From assembly GCF_002127325.2 (NCBI RefSeq), contig NC_035448.2, forward strand, positions 122,679,422 to 122,743,421: a DNA stretch of 64,000 nucleotides, written 5' to 3'. The notes beneath the pieces were generated by a model. That model had not been told where the DNA came from and made no database searches. It worked only from the letters and a program-made list of their open reading frames with translations. Positions 52,299 through 62,436 of this stretch are shown here, piece by piece (within the stretch, counting starts at the first letter, position 1; every line of letters begins with the position of its first letter). The DNA comes from Helianthus annuus (Eukaryota; Streptophyta; Magnoliopsida; Asterales; Asteraceae). The translations under genes were made by a program, and so were the position numbers.

Positions 52299-54287
52299 TC
52301 AAGCTGCCTTATGTATGCCCCCTTTGAGTGTATTCATTGCTACAGCCTGTTCACTGCTCGACTCGTTGTACTTATTCATCTCTCTGTTCAAAACAGCATA
52401 TGATTCTTTCAGCCTTTTTATATTGTGTAGCAGTTCATTATTTTGCTTTATCAGAGATTCACAGTTCATACACTTCTCAGAAACCTTGCTAGTATCAGCA
52501 TCTATTTTAATTTCAAATTCTGGAACTTCTTTGACTACTCTCACTTGAATTTTTTCTTCAACCTTTTTCTTTTTCTCAGCTTCAGCTTGTTTCTTTTCTT
52601 CTTCCTCTTCATATTTCTTCCTTTTCTCAGCAGCTCTTTCAACTTGTCTGTATTTTTCTGCCCAATATTCATCAGTATAATCATTAATAACATGAGCAAC
52701 AAATCCTTTAGCCAGAAATTTTTTGTCTGGGCAATAATTGTCCCAACTAAAGCCTTTGAGCAATTTTTCATCCTCTTGATCTACCAAGCATGCTTTACTA
52801 TCATTTAGAATGTATTTATCCCAACTGAATCCTTTTGAAGAACTTCCTTCATCTTGATTACCGATACAAGCTTTCTTTGGATTTTCAATTTCTTTCCTAC
52901 CATGACAGGTTTGTGGCTGTTGTTGTTGATATGGCTGTTGAGAAACTTGATGATATATCGCTTTTCGATAGTAGTCATTGTTTCCAAAGGGATTTTGAGC
53001 TCCACTTGCTTCACGATTAGTTCACTCCCTCTTGAAATGCCCTTTCTCCCTGCAACGAAAACAAGTAACTTTAGACTTATCAAATCATAAAGTTGAAATA
53101 TTTGCATCGCGAAAATCATCTCTGCCTGTGATTTGTTTAAACTTTTCAGCTCGTCTCAACACACTAGCCAAGCACCACTTTATATCCATCAACTCCATCT
53201 CCTCAGCATCAACTTGATCGTAATCCTCTTTTGTAATGATTGGATTCCCGATCCTCCCTGCAACTAAACTGCCATAAGATTCAAGTACAGTTACTAACAA
53301 AGACATATGGCTTTTAGCAACTTCCTCGGAGTAATTCTGATAATTTTCAAGATTTAAAGCAATGTTGCATTGAAGAACTTTACCACTCTTTGTTGTAGAA
53401 AAATGCGGATCAAATGTTGGGAATGAAGTAAATCCAGTTTTGATGTTTGATCCCTGAGATGAACTTTCAGAGGAACTTTTTGCATTGTAAGCAGTCTCAA
53501 CTTTTGGAGAAAAGTTTGTTTTGTCACTAACACCACCTTTGAAGTACAACCCAATGTCTTGTTCTCCATCGTAGTTTTTCATTCTAGCAATCTTTCTTTG
53601 TTCCATCTCTAGAGCTTCAAGATGTTTAATAAAATCACTCAGGGTTAGATCTTTATATTCCTTTCTATTATTCCTCAACATCATCAAATACGTTCCCCAA
53701 ACATCATGTGGTAATGCTTCAGCTAGTTTCTCAATCAACTCATCTTTATCTTTGTTGATGCCCAATCTCGTCATGTTTTTCACCAAGTTGCAATATCTTT
53801 CAATAATCTGCTTGGTGTTCTCTGTTCTCAAACCACGAAATAGATCAAATTCTTTATTCATAAGTGATTTTTTGTTCTTGAGCATATCATCACTACCAAG
53901 AAACTTTGTTTCTAATTCTTTCCAAATCGAATATGCACTTCCGTTGTGTTGAAGTAGAATCAAGATGTCTTCTTTAATCGCTTGCTGTAATAAACTAACC
54001 ATCAATTTCTCATCTTTTTATCTCTTTTTCTCATCAGGATTCATTTCTCTAATTGGTATTTTCTCATCATTGTTCTTGAGTGGTCTAGTATATTGAAATT
54101 CAGTATGTTCCCAAGCATCTATATGATATGCTTCAACCCAGTTACCAAAATGTTCGGACCAACCATTATAGTCATCAATATCCAAAAGCTTAGGTGGTTT
54201 TTGAGTCATCCCCGTCTCATTTTCAAGCAATGTACTTTGAGTAAGAGTCATTGGACTAGCAAAGGCATAATAAAACTCGTTCTCCAT
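52299..54287 (-). pseudogene. gag: gag of element H, one frame with three premature stops
   Basis: The start ATG is at 54287 (MENEFYY). The frame runs to 52299, broken by a TAA (54018-54020), a TGA (53085-53087) and a TGA near 53028. It contains a copia-type gag core with WSEHFGNWVEAYHID, IWKELETKFLG, IIERYCNLVKNMTRLG and LPHDVWGTYLMMLRNN. The zinc knuckle CFRCREKGHFKRE loses its last Cys to the third stop. The C-terminal part is a Lys/Glu-rich coiled coil (YEEEEEKKQAEAEKKKK). Only in-frame stops, not frameshifts, interrupt this part. Confidence 0.75.
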
Positions 54288-54309
54288 GTTTTGGTTGTCA
54301 AAGGTTCAC

Positions 54310-54660
54310 AAACAATTAGGTTCAAACGAAATTCCTCTTCACACGAAATTACCCTTCAAACGGAATATCTCTTTCCAAGCGAAATTACCCTCTAAACGGA
54401 ATTACACAAAACTTTCACACGAAATTACCCTCACCTTCAAACGAAATTAGTAATTTCGTTCGAAATGTTCAAACGGAATTTAATTCCATGTGGAATTAAA
54501 CTTGCTTCCAAATGAAATTAGGTTCCCTTGAAACGAAATATAATTCCGTATGAGGTTTTCATACGGAATTACAGTTTCAAACGAAATTAACAGCTAATTC
54601 CGTGCGAAATTACAGCAATGTTCGAAGGAAATAATATCAACTTTTCAAACGGAATTAAGT
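54310..54660 (-). repeat. Array of AAACGGAATTA/AAACGAAATTA motifs in the leader of element H
   Basis: Between the PBS and the gag ATG at least fifteen ACGGAATT or ACGAAATT motifs recur at irregular spacing. Similar motifs lie in the H LTRs (49000-49115, 55090-55220). Confidence 0.75.
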
Positions 54661-54837
54661 TTTCGAATTGATTTAAGCCGTATTTATGTCTAAAATTCTC
54701 AAGGGTTTGTTAAAACACTATTACCCACACTATATTTGAAAATCAACCCATTTTAACCGTGAAATCAAGTTTAATTGAGAAAAGAAGGTGTAGAAATCGG
54801 AAATCACAGCTGAAAAGGTAAGAACTCTTCCTCCTGA

Positions 54838-54849
54838 GCTCTGATACCA
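54838..54849 (-). other. Primer binding site of element H (initiator tRNA-Met type)
   Basis: Minus strand TGGTATCAGAGC, 2 nt from the LTR, the standard copia PBS. Confidence 0.85.
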
Positions 54850-54851
54850 CT

Positions 54852-55314
54852 TGTAGGATCGTTTCAGACCCAAACGAGTCGATCAGAATAGTGCTTCACC
54901 AATACAAATGGCGGAAACAAATGTATCGATGTGATTTCAGCTGGAATGCACAAGAAATCACTTTAAACTGTCTTTTGATTGATATTAGATCGTTTACAAT
55001 GCTGTAGACACTTCGACAGAGCTTCGCCGTCGGAACTAATCTCGTTTTAAAATGAACATGCACATCAGGGTATTTATAGGCCACTAATTCTGCTTGAAAG
55101 AGTCCAAACGGAATCTAATTCCGTGCGGAATTAGTTCAAGCGATATTAGATCTCAAACGGAATTAGGGTTCCGAGCGGAATTACCATTCCAAGTGGAATT
55201 ATAATTCCGTGTGGAATTACCTATAAATCCCATTTCTCGTTTTGCATGCCCTGATCTAGCTATTACAATACAAGACTCGATACAAGACGAAGTCGACAGA
55301 CGTATGCACCAACA
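54852..55314 (-). repeat. 5' LTR of element H (463 bp)
   Basis: Same termini as 48734-49197. The PBS follows on its inner side. Confidence 0.9.
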
Positions 55315-55937
55315 GGGATGCTGCCGAGGGGTTGGGTATGTCACGCTTTATTCCTTCTTTTTTGTATTTATGTTGGTTTTGGCTGCTTATTTGCTCCTTT
55401 TGTTCTTTTAAGCTCGTTTGGTCCTATAAATTCAAAAGGAAGAAAGAAATGTGCTTTTTCCAACATTAGTACTAAAAAGGGTTAGTTTTATGGCTCATTT
55501 GATGTAATTTATATGTTGCATTTTGCACACTTCAAACATCTTGGTTTACTTGCTTCCTTTGTTGCTTCTTACGAGAACTACATTCAGGGAAAGATATCTG
55601 TCCTGCTACTTTTGATGAAGCTTCTACAGGTTTGTCTTTTGTGCAGGTCCCTGACCACGCCCCGTGTTCAGCTACGCACGGCCCCGTGGCCAGTCTTCTG
55701 AATCTTTGTTTTTACTTTGGGGATGCTGCCGAGTGGTCGGGCATGTCACGTTTATTCCTTTTCTTTGTATTTATGTTGGTTTTGGCTGCTTATTTTCTCC
55801 TTTTGTTCGTTTAAGCTCATTTGGTCCTGTAAATTCAAAAGGAAGACAAAAACATGCTTTTTCCAACATTAGTACTAAAAAGGGTTAGTTTTATGCCTCA
55901 TTTGATGTAATTTATATGTTACATTTTGCACACATCA
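55315..55937 (-). repeat. G/J LTR, segment 3 (LTR start) with an internal duplication
   Basis: It resumes after element H. On the minus strand the LTR starts TGATGTGTGCAAAATG at 55937. Two direct copies of about 210 bp lie at 55315-55525 and 55720-55933 (GGATGCTGCCGAG ... CTCATTTGATGTAATTTATA). The spacer (55615-55735) is homologous to 48618-48733, so the U3 contains a duplication of about 405 bp. Confidence 0.6.
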
Positions 55938-56267
55938 AATGTCCCCACACTTGAATCTTTGCTTGTCCTCAACCAAAACTCTTTAATATGTGGCTTACAC
56001 ACCCAAACGGAATAGGTAGAGGAAAAGATTTGGGCTTATCTTGAGTGTCGGGAATCCAAGATCTTTTATTGGGTTTTATTTTTATTTTATTTACGATCCT
56101 ATTCGTCATGATTTATTTAGAATATTTTATATGAAAAATTACTTATTTGGGCATAACATGCCTCTTTAAATTTCCATTTATATACAAGTTCACATACCTC
56201 ACGGGAGATCACTCAACACTTGGCCGAAGATGTATTTTTGTGAAACACTCGAGACCGGCATGGAACT
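55938..56267 (-). mobile_element. Element J: 3' internal end of an Athila-like element
   Basis: The minus strand reads GGTTGAGGACAAGC, then TTCAAGTGTGGGGACATT, the Athila PPT block, ending at the LTR start. Upstream lies the noncoding tail (CATCTTCGGCCAAGTG). Copia element I interrupts it at 56268. Confidence 0.65.
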
Positions 56268-56400
56268 TGTTGGAACTTTTGAGATCGTTGATACTTGTGC
56301 TGGATTAGTTTTAATTATGGTTTGTAGCTATTTTGATAGTATAAGGGCTTATTTTGTAATTCTATAGAATTAGGCTTCCTGACCTAGTGTAGATAAGATT

Positions 56401-56424
56401 CCAGCAAATTTATAAATTTGCTGG
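56401..56424. repeat. Perfect 24-bp palindrome in U3 of element I
   Basis: CCAGCAAATTTA is followed at once by its reverse complement. Outer arms TTCCTGAC (56378) and GTCAGGAA (about 56428) extend the dyad. The TATA box starts about 14 bp downstream. A second palindrome, ATTCTATAGAAT, is at 56359-56370. Confidence 0.85.
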
Positions 56425-56437
56425 CTAGTCAGGAACA

Positions 56438-56447
56438 CTATATATAG
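56438..56447 (+). promoter_or_regulatory. TATA box of element I
   Basis: CTATATATAG inside the LTR, roughly 280 bp before the PBS. Confidence 0.65.
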
Positions 56448-56729
56448 TCCTTGCATTGTAACCAACTCAAGCTTTTGGCTCTTGAATGAATATTGGTGTT
56501 GTTTACATTCTATCATTGTTCTTGTGCTCAAATCTGATATCCAAGGTGCTCTATTGATTTATCTCATTGTTTGGATTCAATACAACACTTGTTGTATTCA
56601 TTAATCCATTAGCTTCACCGTCATCTTTGATCATTCTTGACTTTTCATAGCTCAAACACTTAATCAATAGGTGTTTTGGGCTAAAACAACCAACCACTGT
56701 GATCCGAATTGATATTGGGATCTACAATT

Positions 56730-56742
56730 TGGTATCAGAGCC
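56730..56742 (+). other. Primer binding site of element I (initiator tRNA-Met type)
   Basis: TGGTATCAGAGCC, three bases after the LTR end. Confidence 0.9.
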
Positions 56743-57472
56743 TTAGTGCTCTTGGTTGTTGTGTTGTTGTTGAGATTTTTCATAGTTTTGAAGGTTTTTC
56801 AAAAGTTTCAAGGTTTTCAAATTTTTGGACTAAAAATGGATTGATTTGGTGTGTTTAATCGATAGGTTGTTGTTAATACATGATTAGGGAGTCATTTTGG
56901 ACATTTTGATGCATCAAAACATGGTTTTTGAGCTGTTTTTGGGTGATTAGAGGGTTTTAGTTCGTGTTAAACCCTCTGTCTAGCGAATTTAATATGAATG
57001 CAGCGAACAATTTATGAATGAAGCGAATTTAAATTTTGAATATAGCGAATTTGTCATTGAACATAGCGAACATAATTAAATCTTTTACAAACTCATCGCA
57101 GGATCATTAATTTCGATGATCGTCATTCGAGCGAAATTACTGATTATCGGCGAAATAGTGTCCAGTGACCCTCGAGCGAAATTATCGAAGGCGAATTCGA
57201 GAACTGTGATATTGAACCACAGCGTTCTTATCATGGTAATCGGCGAAATTAGTCAAACTAACGTTTGTGTTACGTGTATCAGCAGAATTAGATTGTTCGC
57301 TCGTTCAGGACAACCTGGTGTACTAGCGAAGGTTGAAGACCAGCAAGATCTGCCAGCGAAATTGCACGTGCCTCTCAAGTCATCGGCGAAATTAATTTCT
57401 ATTGTCGGTTTCCAGCGATCTGTCAGCGAAATTAGCTTCTGTTCAGCTCTCTTTTGTTAAAATCAAGCAAAG
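56743..57472 (+). other. Leader of element I with a GCGAAATT motif array
   Basis: No coding frame is credible here. From about 56975 to 57440 the motif GCGAA(A)TT or GCGAAC recurs about 13-15 times at irregular spacing (AGCGAAATTACTG, GGCGAAATTAGTC, AGCGAAATTAGC). The gag ATG follows at 57473. Confidence 0.75.
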
Positions 57473-60400
57473 ATGTCATTGAATCAACTAAGTCCAATTG
57501 ATCAAGCGGAACTTGAGACCGGAACCACTACTAGGCCACCAAAGTTGAAGGGGGCTGAAGACTTTAGCACTTGGAAGACTCGCATTCAGTCGTTCTTCGA
57601 GTACACGGACTACAATCTGTGGCTCTCTGTCACCACTGGACCTCACATTCCAACGGTAGTTCGAGGAGATGCGGTAGTTGCCAACAATGATGCAACCACC
57701 TTCACTGATGAAGACAAGGCACTAATCCAACGCGATCGTCGTGCTCATACTGCCTTAACTATGGCACTGTCAACTGATGACTGTAACATGTTTGAAGAAC
57801 ACCAAATTGCAAATGCACTCTGGAATGCATTAATTGAATATCATGAGGGGAATGAAGAGCTGATCGAAAGCAAGAGAGACATGGTGCAGAAACAATATGA
57901 CATGTTTTGTGGAGTGTAAAAGAGAAAGCTTCTTTACTAACGAGCATGTACTGAAAAAGGATGGGGAAGTTACAGGCAGAGTTTGAAAAGGTCAAATCTT
58001 TGATGATTCCATCATCTATGATTGAGTTGCGAAAAATTCGTGGAGAAAGTCTTTCCGATCACATCAGTCACTTTCTGAACATGATGACCAAAATGAAAAA
58101 GGCGGGAAATCCTGTCACAAACCGTGCTGCAATAAAGAAGCTACTAGATTCACTCCCCAAGGAATGGAGTCTTCAATGCATGATGATCAAGAAGGATTTC
58201 CTCAACAATCCAAATCCTGTCACTCTGTCAGACTTGATTAACGCCCTAAGAGCCTTCAAAATGGATGTCAACAAATGAGAGATGAACACTGCCAGTTACC
58301 CACCAAAGTCAACTCAAACCTCTGCTGGATTGAAAAATGTGGCATTTCTTGCTTCAGGTGGCATCACTCCACAAGCTTCTGACTTAATCTACGCCAACGC
58401 TTCCGCAAGCGCATCGAAAGCTCCACAACTTGTTGAGAAGACTATCACTGTTGACACTCAAGCGTTGAAAGTGTCCACTGAAAACGTGGCACTTTTCAAC
58501 ACATTTATGAGCAGCTATGAAGCCTTGATGTCTGGAGAACTAAAGAAGGAGATGTTCACAGCTGAAGACATGTATCAGGTTGATCCAGATGACATGGAGG
58601 AAATGGATCTGAAATGGCAGATGGCCATGATCACTTCGAGGTTAAAGAAATTTCAAGACAAAACAGGAAAGCGTTTGGGTCTTGGAAAAGCTGGTTTTGA
58701 CAAATCTAAACTTAGGTGCTACAACTGCAAGAATCTGGGCCATTTCAAACGTGATTGTCCTTTGTTGAAAGAAGGAAACAGTGAAACCACTCCTGCTGTA
58801 AAGCAAATCACAGTTGAAGAAAACAAGAACAACGCGTCTCCTAGCACGCCAAAAGCTCTAGTCATCGAAGACTATGATTGGAGTGAAGAAATTGCTGAAG
58901 CAAAGGAGCAAGTCAACAAAGCTCTGATGGCTAAGATCTCAAGTGAGTCCTCATCGAAGCAGTTTGAAAAGCAGACAGCCGGAATTCGAAAAGGAGACAA
59001 TACTGCTGACAAAGGTCTGAAAAGCATTCTCACCTCCATGGAGCCTGAGAAAGAAAAGAAGTCCGAAGAAGGAAAGGAGCATGTGTCTGAAAAGGTGTCT
59101 GATCAAGAGAAAGGCAAGGAAAAGGTCCCAGCTGCAGCTATGAAAACAGAGTCATCAAAAGAAAAAGCTGACAAGGACTTGGTAAACAATATGCCACTTA
59201 GTTTCAAAGAAAAATTATGCACACCTGCATGCATTGATGTCGTGGCACATTACAAGTCTCTAAATCTAGAATTTGAGAGACAAAAAGATAAAGCTTTAAA
59301 ATTTAACAACGAGCTTAAACAGAATGAGGCTGCATATCAGACAAAGTTGAATTCAACTTTAGCTGAAATGCAGACTCTTAATGAATTTGTGTTTAGAAAA
59401 GATTTTATCATTAATGATCTCACAGAAAGATTAGAAAAAGCTTTGAACGAAAAGAATAAATTACAAATTATAATAGACAAATGGAATGTCAGTCAAAAGG
59501 CCTTTACTGACATCAAAAACTGCCAATGACCAACGTTTGTGAAAGACGGGATTGGGTATAAGGACAGGCACGGAAATGAAAGAAAACTCTTCTTTCCACC
59601 ACATAGCAAAAATTATGTGCCTATGCCGACTCCTCATCCCGAAAATGATCTCATCAATGAAAAGGCCTCTGTTGAACAAAATGAGTTTTGTGAAAATGAA
59701 ACAACCGCTAACTGTTCTAAAAGTAATGCAGATCCAATTGTGTGTAAAGAAGATGTGTGCGATGAGGATGGAGACTGCGGCGATTCAAAAATAGGAATCG
59801 GATATTCAGGCGACAGTTATTCCACCGTTAACTGGTTCGCCTGGAACTGTTCTAAGAAAAACAATATTAAGGATGAATGTAATAATTTAAGTAGGATGGA
59901 TGACTGTAATGGCCGTGTGCCTAAATTTAAATCTTCGGATGACTGTAAGGGCCATGTGCCTACATTTGAGACCCGTGATCATGAACATTGTGTGTCTGAA
60001 TGTCATGATTTACATTATGCGTTTTGTGATGATAAAGTTGCTTGTGAATCTCCTGTATTTGTGCCAGAATTGAAAAAGAATAGTTTTGGAAAATTCCTCA
60101 CAGAGGAAATTCCCTAATTTATTCCTTCTAGAACTGGTATGACAGATTCAGAAAAGAGTGTCACTGAAGATCATGGCAATGAAGACTCAAGCATCAATGC
60201 CTCAGAAGACGAGCAAGGATCAGAAAGTTCAAGTGAAGATCAAACAACAAGTGGTGAAAGTCTCGAATTCCCTAGTGATGAAACCCAGCAATCCTCAAGT
60301 GAAGATCAAACCACTAATGATGAGAGCTTTAAATGTTCAAATGCTGAAACCATCGAAGACCAAGACTCAGAAAGTTCAAACGAAGATCAAAGCTACAATG

Positions 60401-60828
60401 AGTCAAGTTACGAAGCAAGTGAAGAGCAAAGCTCAAGCGAGGATAACACGTCTGAAAGTTCATCCGATTCAGACAGTGTTGAAGAATACTCAGAAGATGA
60501 AAGCAGAGTGGACAAGTAGATGAAGAAAGCAGAAAGCTCAAGACTCTCATCACATACATCATCTTCTAACACCAAAAGACCCAGACGTAAAATATGCTTT
60601 CGCTGTGGTCACTTAGGACATACAGCGAAACATTGTAAAACCAAGAAGTTTTCAAAACCAGAACATGATTTTCTTACAAACGCCACATATCAACTAAACT
60701 ATCTTAAGAAATCTGTTAAAAACCTGGTTGAGTCAACAGCCTACTTTTGGAAACAAAAGGAGGTCAACGTGGGTCAAAACCACGATAGATTCAAAATGAA
60801 GCAAATCTGGGTTCCCAAATCAAACTAA
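57473..60828 (+). pseudogene. gag: gag of element I, one frameshift and several premature stops
   Basis: The start is the ATG at 57473 (MSLNQLSP). The first piece ends at 57919. A one-base shift near 57915 leads into the frame that stays open, except for stops, to the window end. Stops in that frame are at 57952, 58276, 59527, 60115, 60517 and 60826. The core contains FSTWKTRIQSFFEYTD, LWNALIEYHEGNEEL and LPKEWSLQCMMI. Zinc knuckle 1 is CYNCKNLGHFKRDC (about 58717). A Lys/Glu-rich coiled coil, a Ser/Glu-rich acidic block (60139-60516) and knuckle 2, CFRCGHLGHTAKHC (60595), follow. The end is WVPKSN. Most stops fit C-to-T changes in CAA, CAG or CGA. Confidence 0.85.
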
Positions 60829-62433
60829 TTTGTGTATATTTTTGTATATCAGAATAAACTCCAGAAATGGCTTCTTATGCTCATGGAGTACATCTGGCAT
60901 GTCGACAGCGGCTGTTCCAGGCACATGACTGGATTAAAGGAACTTCTGAAGAACTTTCGCTTCATCGATGGTGATTTCGTTTCTTTCGCTGGAGACGAGA
61001 AAGGAGGGAAGATCGTTGAAGTAGGAGATGTAGTGTCTGAAGCTCTCACGTTGGAAAATGTCAACTATGTTCCAGAATTGTGCTACAATCTCATGAGTGT
61101 CTCACAAGTCTGTGACAAAGGAATATCGATGCTTTTCAATGATATGGAATGCTTATTCCTCAAGCCCGGATATGTCATTCCTGCAGAAATGATCATGCTC
61201 ACTGCTCCAAGACAAAACAATCCATACGTACTCAACATGAAAAATGCCAAGACAAATGACAACTTGACCTGTTTGATCTCTAAGGCTTCAGAGTCGGAGT
61301 CACTGCTTTGGCACAGGCGATTGGGGCATGTTAATTTCAAAAATATGAACAAACTCTCTAAGTTAAACTTAGTAAGAGGTCTTCCGATTACAGAATTTCC
61401 ATTTTCTGAAAAATGTATTGCATGCGCCCAGGGAAAGCAACATAAGAAATCGGACAAGTCCAAAGCAGTGAATACGATTACTGCACCTCTTCAGTTGATG
61501 CATATGGATCTTTTTGGTCCAATTAGTGTTAAAAGTCTTGCTAAAAGTTCCTACTGTTTGGTGATTACATATGATTTCTGTCGATTTTCATGGGTCTATT
61601 TTCTTGAAGCATAAAGCGAGACAGCTGAAGCTCTCAAATTGTTCATCCCGCTAATTGAAAACGTGACCAAACTGATAGTGAAGTCTATCAGAAGTGATAA
61701 TGGGTCCGAGTTCAAAAATCAGACCTTTATATCCTTCTGTGCAGAGAAGGGAATTCATCTCCAATACAGTGCAGCCAGAACTCCCCAACAAAATGGAGTC
61801 GCCGAACGCAAGAACAGAACGTTGATTGAAGCTGCAAGAACAATGCTAGTGGATTCAAAGCTTCCAATCATCTTCTGGGCAGAAGCAGTAAATACAGCAT
61901 GCTAAGTTCTAAACAGGGTGCTCATTGTAAAACCACATGGAAAGACTGCATATGAACTTCTCTTCAAAAGAAAGCCGCTCATTGACTTCTTCAGACCATT
62001 TGGCTGTTCGTGCACCCTTCTAAACACTCAGGAAAATCTCTTCAAATTTGTAGCAGTGGGTGATATCTGCTACTTCATGGGGTATTCATCCACACAGAAG
62101 GCCTACCATGTTTACAACAAAAGAACGAAGATGGTGATTGAATCATACTATGTTGACTTTCAAGAAGGAAACTATACCAACACCGGAAGTACTCCTGATT
62201 GGTTCTATGATGTGGGTGTGATCTTTAACACCTTTGAAATTCCGGAAGTTGCTCCAGAAACAGAGCCCGTTGAAGACACTCAAGTTGAACCACTGTTTGA
62301 CTCATCAGACATTGGCTTAACACCGTTTACCACCCGTCTATCTCCATCAACCGCTGACCCTATTCTTGCTGTGAATGAAGCAACCGGTGACACGTCGCCT
62401 GAGAACACCCAAGAAAACGGTGCTTCTTCCTCA
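60829..62433 (+). pseudogene. pol: Protease and integrase of element I with premature stops
   Basis: It is in the same frame as the latter part of gag. The protease active site is in HVDSGCSRHMTG (60901). The integrase zinc finger is WHRRLGHVNF plus CIACAQGKQH (61309-61440). The DDE residues are in MDLFGP (61504), RSDNGSEF (61696) and NGVAERKNR (61795). Stops at 61612 (after VYFLEA), 61903 (after EAVNTAC) and 62434 interrupt it. Downstream of the core, TAYELLFKRKP and an acidic linker follow, as in other copia elements. Confidence 0.85.
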
Positions 62434-62436
62434 TAG

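Larger units (their letters stand above)
48734..55314 (-). mobile_element. Element H: copia-type element with both LTRs, gag-like genes and no pol
   Basis: On the minus strand: 5' LTR (55314-54852), PBS, leader, gag-like frames (54287 to about 50668), noncoding part, PPT, 3' LTR (49197-48734). The LTRs are 463 and 464 bp and differ at only a few positions by eye, so insertion was fairly recent. The flanks GGGTT (48729-48733) and GGGAT (55315-55319) are a 5-bp duplication with one mismatch. I find no integrase, RT or RNase H in 5.65 kb of internal sequence. It must have relied on another element's enzymes. Confidence 0.85.
56268..56726 (+). repeat. 5' LTR of element I (459 bp)
   Basis: It begins TGTTGGAACTTTTGAG and ends TTGGGATCTACA, 3 nt before the PBS. 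TATA box at 56438-56447. A 24-bp perfect palindrome lies just upstream of the TATA box. Confidence 0.85.
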
